Made by a program: the position numbers and the translations under genes | Shown: positions 21,511-32,500 of the stretch, one piece after another | Numbering within the stretch: the stretch's first letter is position 1 | How the letters are laid out: each line of letters opens with the position of its first letter | Assembly: GCA_019096065.1 (NCBI GenBank) | Contig: JAGUCH010000004.1 | Location: forward strand, 6,076,001 to 6,140,000 | DNA from: Paracyclopina nana | Taxonomy: Eukaryota > Arthropoda > Copepoda > Cyclopoida > Cyclopettidae | Direction: 5' to 3' | DNA: 64,000 nt | Notes under the pieces: model-generated | What the model saw: only the letters and a program-made list of their open reading frames with translations | Database searches by the model: none | What the model was told of the DNA's origin: nothing

Positions 21511-22059
21511 GGTTTCATCTGTTCCACACTGACAGTTCGCGAAATGTTTGTTTTGCCGTCATGTGCAAAGGGAAGGAAGCGGTGGGTCGAATTAACCCGG
21601 TCACAGCAAATTTGAAGAGTAATAAAGTCAAAAGACCTTAACTTTGCACTTTGTAATGATGATACAAGTCAAAAATATATATTTGCATATTTGGATGGAT
21701 TTCAGACTGACACTTCTTGCCGGAAAAGTACAAGATTTCCGAAGGAGGAACGAAAATTTGCCTTAAAAAGTATAGAGCTTGTCTGCCATCTTGTTACTGC
21801 GCAACGAAAAAGAGTGAGTAGCTGCTTCAGCAGCAGCAGCAAGTAGGAGCAAATGCTGCAGCAGCATAATCGAGCGAGAGCAGCTGAAGTTGGTCAAATG
21901 TGAAATGTGTTGAAAAAGTGCAGCGATTCTCCTAATTCTTCGAGTCAACAACGACTCGAGCAAACTCGGTTGCATCCAGTCCTTTTGAAAAATCCGCCAA
22001 ATCGCCATGGCGCAAGCAAACACTATCTACATTCAGTAGGCCAGCCAAGGACAACCACA
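21511..22059. other. Divergent promoter region, BTB-kelch (minus) and MKK7 (plus)
   Basis: The 5' sides of the two genes face each other across ~550 nt. The region holds a CAG/CTG-rich stretch near 21820-21865 and, upstream of the MKK7 ATG, a two-codon uORF (ATG TGT TGA at 21905). The frame of MKK7 is open for 51 further codons upstream, but without an ATG. Confidence 0.5.
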
Positions 22060-24486
22060 ATGAATGCCAAGACCGAGGAGATGAGGGCCAAAATGATGGC
22101 CCTCAGCATTCCTGGTTTGGAAAACAGTGCCTCGGCAGGACCACCGATGTCTCAGCTATCGTTGAGCAGCGAGCCCGGATCTTGGGCTAGCAGGCCTGCT
22201 CGCCAACGCCCTTCGCTCAACGTTGGCATGGGTGGCTTGACCATGGACAACAACGGCCTCGGGTGCAAGAGGCCGGCCCCCAAATCACTCATATTCACCT
22301 CGCCGTCCCCGGGACCAGAAGTGGAGCAGGAGCACAAGCTGAAGGAAATAATGCGGAAGTCTGGCCAGTTGACCATCAACGGGCACAACTACAGCACCCA
22401 TATAGACGATCTCGAGCTTCTAGGCGACTTGGGCAATGGCACATGCGGCCACGTGGTCAAGATGAAGCATAAGCAAACGGGCGAAGTTATCGCCGTGAAG
22501 CAGATGAGGCGCACTGGCAACAACGATGAGACGAAGCGCATCATCATGGACTTGGACGTGGTCCTCAAGTCTGACTGTGAGGAAATTGTCCTTTGCCTCG
22601 GCTGCTTCATCACAGAGTCTGACGTGTGGATTTGCATGGAGCTGATGGCCACCTGCTTTGACAAACTTTTGAAGAAGCTCAAGGAACCCATTCCTGAGCC
22701 CATATGCGGAAAGGTTGCGGTTGCCACCGTAAAAGCACTCAACTACCTCAAGGAGTACCACGGAGTTATCCACAGGGATGTGAAGCCCTCGAACATACTT
22801 CTAGACACGATGGGTCGTGTGAAATTGTGTGATTTCGGCATTAGTGGGCGTTTAGTGGACTCCAAGGCCAAGACGCGGAGTGCTGGTTGTGCGGCCTACA
22901 TGGCTCCAGAGAGAATAGATCCGCCCAACCCTAACAACCCCAACTACGACATCCGTGCCGATGTCTGGTCATTGGGGATCACGCTAGTGGAGATGGCCAC
23001 TGGCCACTTCCCATACCGTGACTGCAAGACAGACTTTGAGGTGCTAACGAAGGTGCTGCAAGACGATCCTCCGCTCCTACCAAGCAATAGGTTCTCGCGC
23101 GAGTTTGAGCTCTTTGTCAGGGACTGTTTGATGAAGGACCCAAAAGATAGGCCCAAGTACAAGAAGCTGCTCATGCACCCGTTCATCAAGAAATACGAGC
23201 GAGAGGAGATCGATGTGGGTGCCTGGTATCGCAGCCTGAGCAATACCACCAGCAACAGCAGTAGCCTCACTACCCCCAACAATAACCAATTGTCCTCGTC
23301 AGCCTTCGATTCTTTGAGCAATATCTCTAATTCGGAGCGCACGTCATTCAAACCACAGCCGAGCCCTCGTGTCGTGAGGTCGTGGCGGCCATCCAATGCA
23401 ACGCCGACAGCCTCGTCGACCACCCCCTCCACTGCCTCGCCGTCTCCCTCATATCCTTCTGCCATATCGGAGCAGCGCGAGCAAAACAGGCGGCCCTCAT
23501 TTGAGATGCTCCTGGAAGCCCGCCGAATTCAGCAACAGCAGCAGTCATCCTCGAATTTCTCCGACATATCTAGTCAGCATGTGACGTCAAAGCCTCCCCC
23601 GTCGTTGCCATCGCCCTCAGAGGGAAGGACGAGCTCCTACAGGCAGCACCACTATGCTTCCTCTGTCACGGATTCCCCGATGATGATGCGATCTTCCAGC
23701 AGTGCTGCAGCCTCGCGGAGGGAGCCTTCAACTTACTACGAGCGTTGGCAGCCACCGAATGGGCTAAGCAGTAGTTCGTCGGCCTACACATCACCGTACT
23801 TGTCACGGATGTCCACCAGCTCTGCATACAGTGGCTCTTATGGAAGCCCTCACCATTATGCTAGATCAAATTACGAGGAGAGGCCGCCAGTTTCCACGTC
23901 ATCAGCCTCTAGTGCCAGCGAAAGGCCCTCACTGTCCACAGTGCCTAGGTACGGCTACCGCGAGTCTCCAAGAACAGTGCGCAAATTCGATTTCACCTAC
24001 CCACAAACTTCTATCGTGGGCTCGTATCATGAGGTTGGCTCTGGAGGAGTGTCTCAACTAACTTCGGCCTCATCTCCTCACCATAGAGGCTATGCAAGAC
24101 GGCTATCCACTGAGCAGCATCATGTCTTACCGCACTACCCGCAGCAGTACACGAGTTCCGCGACGACAAGCAGAGGTCGTTCCCCACCTCCGCGTGAGCC
24201 TCAAGTTCTTCCTTCGGAGCGAGGCAGACAGACGAGGAGGGAAATGGGCGAGGAAGTACAGCCACCGACGTCGGTGAACCGGTCACCGTCGCAAGAGAGG
24301 CAGAGCCGAAATTATTTCCCGTCCTCGTGGCGGTCGACGCTAAGTTCTTGGACTCCGTCGTTCCGTCGCCTTCGCACGACGAGCAGTGATCGCAGCAGCA
24401 ATTTTGATTCCACTCGCAGGTTTCAGCCCTCGTATAGAAGCTGGAACGAGAAGGACAACTTCTACCCCTCCTCAATGAAGCGGTAG
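22060..24486 (+). CDS. MAP2K7: MAP kinase kinase 7 (hemipterous-type), JNK pathway
   Basis: One exon encodes 808 residues; the ATG at 22060 has a good context (accacaATGA). The kinase domain spans ~115-385: glycine loop GNGTCG, catalytic Lys147 (AVKQMRR), HRD at 238-240 with KPSN, DFG at 258-260, and APE. The activation segment has Ser268 and Thr272 (SKAKTRSAGC), the pair phosphorylated in MKK7, so this is an MKK7 rather than MKK4 or MKK3/6 type. It should phosphorylate JNK in the cytoplasm. The N-terminus has two short basic-hydrophobic stretches that may be JNK-docking sites. The C-terminal ~420 residues are Ser/Pro/Arg-rich and disordered, recalling the long tail of Drosophila hemipterous; human MKK7 has about 420 residues in all. 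AATAAA follows at 24544-24549. Confidence 0.95.
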   Translation: MNAKTEEMRAKMMALSIPGLENSASAGPPMSQLSLSSEPGSWASRPARQRPSLNVGMGGLTMDNNGLGCKRPAPKSLIFTSPSPGPEVEQEHKLKEIMRKSGQLTINGHNYSTHIDDLELLGDLGNGTCGHVVKMKHKQTGEVIAVKQMRRTGNNDETKRIIMDLDVVLKSDCEEIVLCLGCFITESDVWICMELMATCFDKLLKKLKEPIPEPICGKVAVATVKALNYLKEYHGVIHRDVKPSNILLDTMGRVKLCDFGISGRLVDSKAKTRSAGCAAYMAPERIDPPNPNNPNYDIRADVWSLGITLVEMATGHFPYRDCKTDFEVLTKVLQDDPPLLPSNRFSREFELFVRDCLMKDPKDRPKYKKLLMHPFIKKYEREEIDVGAWYRSLSNTTSNSSSLTTPNNNQLSSSAFDSLSNISNSERTSFKPQPSPRVVRSWRPSNATPTASSTTPSTASPSPSYPSAISEQREQNRRPSFEMLLEARRIQQQQQSSSNFSDISSQHVTSKPPPSLPSPSEGRTSSYRQHHYASSVTDSPMMMRSSSSAAASRREPSTYYERWQPPNGLSSSSSAYTSPYLSRMSTSSAYSGSYGSPHHYARSNYEERPPVSTSSASSASERPSLSTVPRYGYRESPRTVRKFDFTYPQTSIVGSYHEVGSGGVSQLTSASSPHHRGYARRLSTEQHHVLPHYPQQYTSSATTSRGRSPPPREPQVLPSERGRQTRREMGEEVQPPTSVNRSPSQERQSRNYFPSSWRSTLSSWTPSFRRLRTTSSDRSSNFDSTRRFQPSYRSWNEKDNFYPSSMKR

Positions 24487-24761
24487 TACGAAGAGCTAGG
24501 ACGTACGCGCGGGCTGCGGAATTTATGTACAACATGCAAAAATAATAAAAGAGGGTTTTATGTATGAAACTGCGACCACCATCGTAAATGCAGTTACATT
24601 TATGGCCTTTTTACTGAGCCGTTTCTGTTTTTACTTCCAGATCAAGGAAACACAGTATTAAAAGATGGTCCGCTAGCTTTCTAGCCTCCGCTGTTGCGGC
24701 TGCGTAGAAGTGCCTTTCTCCGACGTCCTTGGTGCAGCCATCTCTGCTGTTCAATGTAATC
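24487..24761. other. Intergenic region with MKK7 poly(A) signal
   Basis: AATAAA at 24544-24549. Immediately before the next gene's upstream ORF is a start-stop element, ATG TAA (24754-24759). No other gene features seen. Confidence 0.5.
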
Positions 24762-25003
24762 ATGTCACAAGCTCTGACTAGCTATTTCGCAATTGAACCG
24801 AATCGTTGGAGTTGGCTTGACTACGCTCACACTCACCTTAATGATCGCTTAGGTAAATATCAATTGCTTCATTTTTGCCTGTCGTTGTCACACGAAGCGC
24901 TTGCTCAATCGTCCTGATAAATTTTGTTCTGATATCAATGTCACGTGACGCAAGAATGACGCGGAATCTTTCCTTTATTCCAGATTCTGAGGCCGTTTGC
25001 TAG
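24762..25003 (+). promoter_or_regulatory. Spliced 36-codon upstream ORF in the leader of the following gene
   Basis: An ATG at 24762 opens 30 codons to a donor at 24853 (G/GTAAAT). A pyrimidine-rich acceptor (TTTATTCCAG) leads to 24984, and the frame ends at TAG (25001-25003). The main ORF starts 84 nt later at 25087. If the leader is spliced this way, the uORF would limit or regulate translation of the large protein. It could instead encode a microprotein. Confidence 0.45.
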
Positions 25004-25086
25004 GTCAGCTCAGGCTGTCCGCCACATCATTCTCCGATTCCCTTGAAAGTGCTTCTTTGAGTAACCCGACGACAATCATCGCAAGC

Positions 25087-28000
25087 ATGGAAACCGTAAA
25101 ACAAGACGTCCGCAATACCTTATGGGTGGGCTTCGGGCGTAAGGACGCACCCATCATTAGAGAGCCAGCCAGGTTCAAAGAGTATTTCGTCAACTGGATG
25201 CTCCCGCACAAGTTCAAGATCAAGCAAATTGAATTCTGGCCAGGATTCGCGTGGGGAACGGTGAAGCTGGAATCGCCCGAGGCGAGAACTGTTCTGCTTG
25301 AACATGTCCTCATCAAGCCTTTCCGGCCGGACGACGAGTCCGGCTGGGTGCTGAATAAATTTGAAAAGTGTGTCACTGCCTCTGCGCCCAAGAGCCCCAA
25401 AAAGGCAGCTCCAAAGAAGAAGAGTAGGCGATCCAGAAGTAACACTGCATCACCCGCACCCTTGAATGGCAAGCAAGTCCAAGGTGCGTTTTTGGACCTC
25501 GATGATCTGCTTGCCATGGCTCCAGCCGAGGACAATGTCCAGCCTAAGCAGCACTTCAAGTCTGTGGCCAGCGGCAATTCCTTTGATGAGGACGAAGATG
25601 ACTCGGAGCTCAGAGTGAAGGCTGCCATTTCCAAGGTGATCACGAGCGTTCGCGTCGTGGAGGCCATGACAAAAAAGCACGGTGTCTACAAGCTCAGCAT
25701 TAATGATATAGTGGGAGCGTCCAAGTACAAGCCCTCCGACTTGACGGGTGCCGAAATAGTGATTGTGCTCGGGCCTCTCAAGAAGAACCAAAGAAGGCGA
25801 GATTTCTTATGGGCCGAACTTGCCGAGGATTGGCCAGGACCGGAAAACGACCACGCTCAGCGTGAAGAAGATGCTTCCATTGAAGAGCATTTGCCTATCA
25901 AAGATGACGCGCTTGTTAATGCCATGACGAACCTTATTCGGTTCTACAATTTCACTAGCAAAGACAAGGCTCTCGCTCAACGACAAATCCAAGATTTACA
26001 GGCATCAGTTGACAATGCTCCAAGTGCACAAGCTAAGGTAGCCATTTTGAGCCACCATTTGACTTTGGCCAGCCAGAGCTTTCCCAGTGGCATGAGCCTT
26101 GATCCGGACGATGTCAGCATGGAGGAGCTCATTTCGAGCACTCGCTGCAGCTCGGCTGCTTTCAGCGATGCCAACAAGAGGACTGTCACAAATGTCGAGT
26201 ACGAAAAGGACAGCTACGTCTACAGGGATAGCGACATTGTCGTCGTCAAGGACGAGATGGAGGACAAAATGAAGGACATACAGGAGCTGGTGCCCATCGA
26301 CGAGGGCAGCGTGTCCGAGTATGAGCCGCACAACATTCTCAACCTGTCTGATAGTCCTTTACCGGTGAAGCGAAATCCTTCGGGAGACAAGAAGAAGGTG
26401 TCATCGTCGGCTGCTGCGAAAACTTTCGATTTGCCCACCTCGAGGCAAACGATCAAGAACAACGCTCGAACGTACACGGTGGAAAGCTCGGCCGAAATCC
26501 AGATAGACATGATCTACTGGCAAAAGATGCTTCATTGGCTGACCATCCATCATTTCGATGAGGCAAACGAAAGCGCCAAAGACCATGCTAAATGGGTGGT
26601 CATCGTTTGGGAGCTCGCTGGGGTCACGCCCACCAATCTCAAGAGCGAAATTATTGGCCACCAACAGACGGTGCCCAACTTTTGCACCAGGCTAGCTGAG
26701 ATGCTGGAGGGCAAGAAATCCAAAATCCCCTTTTGGGATAACCTCAACGTTTCGAACGTCATCCTGGCCACCCTCTGCTACTTGCTGTCCAAAGAGTTCC
26801 CCGCTGAGAGCGTCCCCAGGTGCATGTCGCACCTGTTCTCCACTGTGCCCTATGTGAACGCTAAGACTGGTAGCGTGTATCAGATGCGAGGCTACGTGGA
26901 CAAGTACATAAGCGAGGAGAAAGGCCTCATTATGTCTCCTAAAGGATACGTCCTTTTCAATAGTTACTCAGTTGTAGACTGTAAAAAAGACTCTCTCGAG
27001 GACTCGCCCTTGACCGTGCCAATTGGCACGCACGTCCTCTTCAATGCCTCTTGGGTCGAAGAGGCCGTGGACGATGGGAAGAGAGTCAAATACTACGTTG
27101 CGAGCAACATTTGGATCGAGCCTGACAATTTGATCTACCATAACGACTTGCATAAGAAAACGAGCATTTTAAAGACTGGCCCGATGGCCAAGGTCCTGCA
27201 TCGGGCCAACTCCAATCTCAGCGATGAGGCAATATTGAGCATGTATGAAGATGGTCTCTCCAAGGTGAGCAAGCATGCGGGCAAAGTGGAGCTGATGAGC
27301 CTCCTTGTGGACAAGTCCAACATGGACTCACTCAAGCCCCTCGTGGATTTCCTGCGCACTCGGTTGGAGCTAAGGCTGGAAATGGCCTCTAATATCTCAC
27401 TGATGTACTCGTCAGTGTGGGCAAGGATCGGTTACGATCTAGACTACTTACGGGATGACTTCCACACCCTCGACGCCATTGGCTCGAGGGGCTGTGTCAC
27501 CTTTAACTGGGAGCGGCTGTTACTCAACTTCAAGCTCCCTAACTGTTTGGAGATGGGCCATTTGGTGCGAGAGACCCTGGCCTTCTTCTCCACGACGGCT
27601 GCTAAGTGCAGCAGCATAGATTTAGTAGATGGGAAAAGCCTTTACGAGGCTGCCATCAAGCGCACTCGTATAGACAGGCACCACCAGCTGCTTAAGGGTT
27701 GTTATGACGACGTGGCTCTATGGGTCCCTCAGCCTTTCCATAGGGTAAGGCTGTTAGAGGCTATTCTCAAGCCGAAATCTACATTCCCAGAAGATGATCA
27801 CTTGGTCGAAGAAACCATGACTAACGGAGCGCATGCCAATGGCAAACCAGGTGGGCAAGAGATCCGGATTTGCCCGGAAGGAGAGCAAGCTCTCACCTTT
27901 GAAAGCAACGATGAAGGAAGCCTGGACTGTGATCTTGTTGAAGCTGTCATCAAGGGCACGATTGCGCTCAAGTACAAGATTCAAGACAATGTCTGGAGGA

Positions 28001-28452
28001 TCGTGAGCAAGAACGGGGCTGTCTTTCCATGCCCTCACGATGGCTGGGGTGACCGTCAGTACATTCCAATCCGAAAGCAGGCAACTCCTCCAAGTCAGGC
28101 TACTAATAATTGTGCTTTATCTAACCTGAATTTCTCTACTTAGTGAACTTTCCCATTTGCAGGATCCCCTCTTAAGACCCCGATGACCCCAGCGAATTCT
28201 GTAGTTAATGCCTTCACCCCGGTTCCAAGCACGACACCAGACAATGCTCTTTTGGAGCAAATTAAGCAGGAACTCCAGACCCAAATGCTTTTGCAAGGAC
28301 ACTACCATGAGACGTTCCTTCAGAGGAATGCGCTACCAGAACAGGCAAATTGTGGTAGCCTCGCTGCTACCGCTTCCAGGCAAAAAAAGGCTTTAGCCAA
28401 TAGTAACGCGGAGACTCGTGAGGAGTTATTGCAAAGGCACGGATTTCGCTGA
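25087..28452 (+). CDS. Unrecognised large protein, 1098 residues, RRM-like N-terminus
   Basis: I do not recognise this protein. The first good ATG is 25087; the frame is open further up but without an ATG. Exon 1 probably ends at 28093 (A/GTCAGG, a weak donor; G/GTGACC at about 28048 also fits the phase). The terminal exon is 28163-28452 after a good acceptor. Residues ~12-85 have an RRM-like pattern (LWVGFGRKDAP, then WGTVKLES). A Lys/Arg/Ser patch (PKKKSRRSRS) may be a nuclear signal. Acidic linkers follow. A segment near 26870-27130 contains a barrel-like pattern (GYVDKYI...GYVLFNSY...THVLFNASW), weakly echoed near the C-terminus. The shape suggests a modular nucleic-acid-associated or scaffold protein; that is inference. 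Confidence 0.75.
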
Positions 28453-28752
28453 AAACTAGGGCATTCCATTTCCTACATCACTTTCACTGATTCACGTTTC
28501 CAAAGAGAAAAGCACACTATTTTCCTCCTATTACAACTATAGAACAACCACTAACTGTATTTGCTTCTGACTTCATGCTCATATTGCATTCTTCCTGCTA
28601 TGCTTCTAAACTACTACACAACTTTTCTTGTTGTTTTACATTAGTGGAGTTTATGAATAAAGGAAGCTTGTTTCGCAAATTACTTACGATGAAAGATGAT
28701 TGGGAATCGACATCGTACTTTTACGTTTGTGTTACACTTGCAAGTACAAATA
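28453..28752. other. 3' flank of the 1098-residue protein gene
   Basis: AT-rich DNA with a likely AATAAA near 28656. Nothing coding recognised. Confidence 0.45.
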
Positions 28753-28893
28753 ATGTACACTAGCTTAGCAATGCTCGCGTACTTAACAATACTCTTGACT
28801 TGCAGTGGAGTTGAGGCAAAAAATGGACAAAGTACAGAGCTGACCCCGTGGCCCAGGAGGATGCAGTGGGCTCGTAACTTTAAAACCTTTTAA
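28753..28893 (+). CDS. Candidate 46-residue secreted peptide precursor
   Basis: ATG to TAA gives 46 residues. Residues 1-22 form a good signal peptide (hydrophobic core LAYLTILLTCSG, likely cleavage after EA). The ~24-residue remainder is basic and polar with one dibasic site (PWPRRMQWARN). A poly(A) signal (28955-28960) follows 62 nt after the stop. No conserved Cys pairs and no amidation Gly. This could be a small neuropeptide-like or secreted effector, or chance. Two other Arg/Lys-rich positions could be processing sites. Confidence 0.4.
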   Translation: MYTSLAMLAYLTILLTCSGVEAKNGQSTELTPWPRRMQWARNFKTF

Positions 28894-29044
28894 GCATCAC
28901 GAGGAGTTATTTAGCTATGCTTAAACTTTTAAGTTTTACTAGGGCAAAGAGGCAAATAAAGGAATAATGAAAATCAATACAAAACTATACTTAGCATTTA
29001 TATCACTCAATAAAATCATCTCGGTGTTTTAACAGCCCCATTAA

Positions 29045-29180
29045 CCAGAGGGGTGGCCTAACCCAAACAAAATTCCTAGTCAAAATATGCATATTTTCGG
29101 AATGCTAATGTTCCAAGAGTTCATTTGGAAGTAATTTTAAAATCCTGGCCTAGCACTTCCCATAGCATGAAATTTTCAAA
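29045..29180 (-). repeat. Dispersed repeat copy A (inverted)
   Basis: The reverse complement reads ATGGGAAG...AGGCCAGGATTTTAAA...GAAAATATGCATATTTT...TTGGGTTAGG. It is recognisably the same family as 41205-41310 and 46470-46612. No coding capacity. Confidence 0.65.
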
Positions 29181-29206
29181 AACCACTAGCACCTTTAACT
29201 TAAATT

Positions 29207-29211
29207 CTTTA
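29207..29211. repeat. Target site duplication, left copy
   Basis: CTTTA adjoins the TGTTC end of the left LTR. The identical CTTTA follows the right LTR at 41062-41066. Five bp is usual for BEL/Pao. Confidence 0.9.
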
Positions 29212-29474
29212 TGTTCTGGATGATCCTCCTGAGCCCGCTCAGAAGTCTACCAGCCTTGATGACAATATGAGGCCTTGCTCTACCTCAAATATAAGACAAG
29301 TTAAGATTGAAATATACACGAAAAGCAAAATGACAAGAATTTGACAGATAAATTAGTACTATATTATTCGCGTGTTTGTGAGCAAGTGAGTACAAAAGAT
29401 TCTCAACAGCAGTACAAAAGGCGCGCATCTTCTCAGGGTAAAATGAGGGCATCATGATGGGTCGATCCGAAACA
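29212..29474 (-). repeat. 3' LTR (263 bp)
   Basis: Starts TGTTTCGG on the minus strand right after the polypurine tract and ends CAGAACA. It carries 11 bp near its start that are missing from the 5' LTR, plus one C/T difference. Confidence 0.92.
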
Positions 29475-29484
29475 ATCTCCCCCC
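29475..29484 (-). other. Polypurine tract
   Basis: The minus strand reads GGGGGGAGAT immediately before the 3' LTR, the expected plus-strand primer site. Confidence 0.8.
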
Positions 29485-29510
29485 AACGGCCTCCATCAAG
29501 GCCGTTTTCT

Positions 29511-32500
29511 TCAATAGGGGACGACTCCCACCTCGTTTCGAGCCAAAGCAGTGAGATAGAGCTTCCCATCTTCCAGAGCCTCAGTGACAGCAGCGGTCTT
29601 GCTAACGACGATCTCAAAGCGTCCGTCCTCATTTTCTCGCCACGCCCACTCCAGCCCAGGCAGCAAACCCATAGTGTAGTAGTTCAAGGGGGCACATAGG
29701 GCGAAATCGTTGAGCAGGACCAGGTACGGGAATCGAATGTGATCCGAGGAGTGATGGCCAAGAGCGTGACAAGAGGAGCACCTCTCAAACATCATTGGGC
29801 AGACGGCGATCAAGTGATCAGTTGATCCACATAGAGGGTAAATGCACCGGCGCTTAAACTTACGACAAGGTAAAGAACTGCGGGAGGCGGGCCCAGAGCT
29901 TGTGGAGGGCGCAAGGAGGCTGCTTTCAGCAGCACAAGGAGCTGCGGTCTCCACCTTCGCACTAGCCTCAGCAGCCTTTCCATCTTCGGCCTCTTCTTCT
30001 TCGCTGAGAATTTCATCATTGGGGATGGTGATAAGCATAGTCCTAAGCAAAAGCTTTGTGGACTTCCCCTTTTCGGGCTGGCCTCGTTCTTCCTTGGGTG
30101 GCTCGACGACTTCCATGGCCTCAACCACCTCCACATCCTCGTCGCCTCCAGAAGGATCGACCAAATGGGACGAAGATCCACAAAAGGGGCAATGCTCAGG
30201 AAAATGGAGGCCAAGAGCTAGAGCTTCATCCAACAATTCGTCAACCTCCACGCGATGGTAAGGGCGGCCTTCGAAGTAGGAATCCAAATCAGCCCTGAGG
30301 CCAGGTGAGGCTGCATACGGATCAGGTTTGTAGAGATTGCAGACAAATGAAGCCTTGACGACCTCAGGATCGTTGACCGTGTCAGTAAGAGGCCTCTGTG
30401 TCATGAAGGCCACTCCAGGCTTGTCGTTGTCGAGGTCCATAAAATCCTTAAATCCAAAAGGGCGGGTGTTGGCCTCAGTCTTGGCGAGCAAATCGGAGGT
30501 CTTGGGCCGACCTTTTACCAGGGCCAGCAGATACGCAACAAAACGATTCGCGTCGGCCTCTGGCTCGCAGTGTAGCAACTCCATCAGCCTCACTGCCAAA
30601 CGGGTAACCAAAATCATGGGTAAAGCCACCGTGTGGAAGGCGTAGAACACCATTCCGCCGTGCCACTGCGGCAAGGGCTTCGAGAAATCCGCTCGAGGGA
30701 GATATATCTCCACGACATCGTTGTTGAAGGCGACCGCGGGCCGGTCGGCTAGCTCAGCTTCCTGACCAGACTTCTTCCCCTTTTCTTTGTGCAGCACCTT
30801 GATCGTGGAAGGCAACCTGAGTTTCTCAGTTGCGAAGGCCTGCCCGTTCTTGACTTCGTGGGGTTGCTTTCCTGGCTGAGGCCAGGCGAAGGCCGTCAAG
30901 TTGCTAGCCTCACAAGCACTAGCAACGGGAACATCGACGAGGCTGAGGCGCCTTACGTGGTCGGCAACGGTCCACTGCAGCTTGTAGATCCTGGGCTCGG
31001 CCATGACATCAGCAATGCATCTGGGGACGGGTATTCCACGAATAGGTTCTCCAATGCCTCCATAATTCACGTGGAAGACTACTGAAACTCCATTGGGAGC
31101 GAGCAAAATCAGGGAAGTGAAAGCCTCGGCCGGAACTCGATATTGGCCGAAGCGCGCGGCTCTGTAAGCAGCATTAGTCCATGAATTAGTAGAAAACGTC
31201 AAATAGTTACGCTTCCTTATGGAGTGAAAAAACTCGTCAGCTTCCAAGCTCTTCTTCACCATGAACCAGTCGGTCTTGGCATCCACGTGAAGCACATTCC
31301 TTTGGCCGTCCACATATCGCAAATCCAGGGGCGGCCTCAAGCCTTTCGCTTCCTTCTGGGCGACGAACAACGGGTACCATTCTTGATATTGAGATTCAGG
31401 TCTGAAATGAGGCAAATCGTCTCCAGGCCTCATTGCAAGTGGCAGGCGAGAAGAGCAAAACAATCGGGAGCAAGGCCTCGTTTGGCCTCTTGGGACTTGG
31501 CCGAGGAAGTCCTGAGCAGTCGGGCATGCACAGCTCTGATTTCCAGATGGGATCGGCACAGGGCTCGGGCGAATTTGAATTGGGGTGGCTCCCCCCGTTG
31601 GACCTAGAGTAAGCTCATAAGATCTAGTCGTCCAATCGTACTTGCCCACTCTCTGAGCCACGCCAAAAGCCATCAGCTCCAGATCAGCTATCCAGCTTCG
31701 CGCCCTATAATTCTCCATGGCAGGAAAGCAGGCGAGCATCTGGGCGACATCTTGCCAATCTGGATCCATCATCTCTTCTTTGTCCTTGGCAAGTGCTTGA
31801 ATCCGTGCAGCGGCCATCGCCTTGAACATTTCCGAGTACTTGTCCAATGAGGCCTTGGCGAGGGCCTTCGTGGCTGCGTTAGGCAGGCGGACGGAGATTC
31901 CCACCCTCTTCAAGTCTGGAGCCGTGGCCGACATGCAAAGCACCTCCGGAGGATGCGCGGTCATGATCTCCAGGACGGTCATGCAGCCGGTGGCAATGCA
32001 AGCCATTCTCATCGAGTCAGCCGTCAATGCCATCATTCTTGCGCTCCTGCGCTGGCTCTCGTTTCGAGGGTCAGTCACTCTTCTTGGACCAAAATTGAGC
32101 TCATCACCCAAGATCGCTATTCTTGGGTCCATGTACATCAGTTGGCGCATAGGTTCTGAACGTGTTCTGAGGTAGCGGTGGAACATAACTCGATCAAATT
32201 TCCATTTGTTCTTAAACCTGGAGATGACGTCAGCCAGATCCTCCTCGAGAGCATTTTCAGGGTAGTCATCGATGCGTACCTCTTCTTCGACAGTCGGGCG
32301 AGGGATGGACGAAAAAAGAGCCCATGAAGTGGGGACGCAGTCGTACTTGGTCTTGAACTGCTGCGAGGTCCTTCGAATTGGGGCAGGAACCCTGGCGTTG
32401 AAGTTTGGAGCTTCGTTCTCGTGTTGAGCCAGCTCCTTTGGAACTCGTCCTTCTTCAGCGGCTACAGCAGCGGCATCCGGATCTCCTGCCAGCTCTTCAA

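Noticed and set aside
21907-22059. N-terminal extension of MKK7 by 51 codons
   Set aside because: Begins at GTG with no in-frame ATG; the ATG at 22060 has good context.
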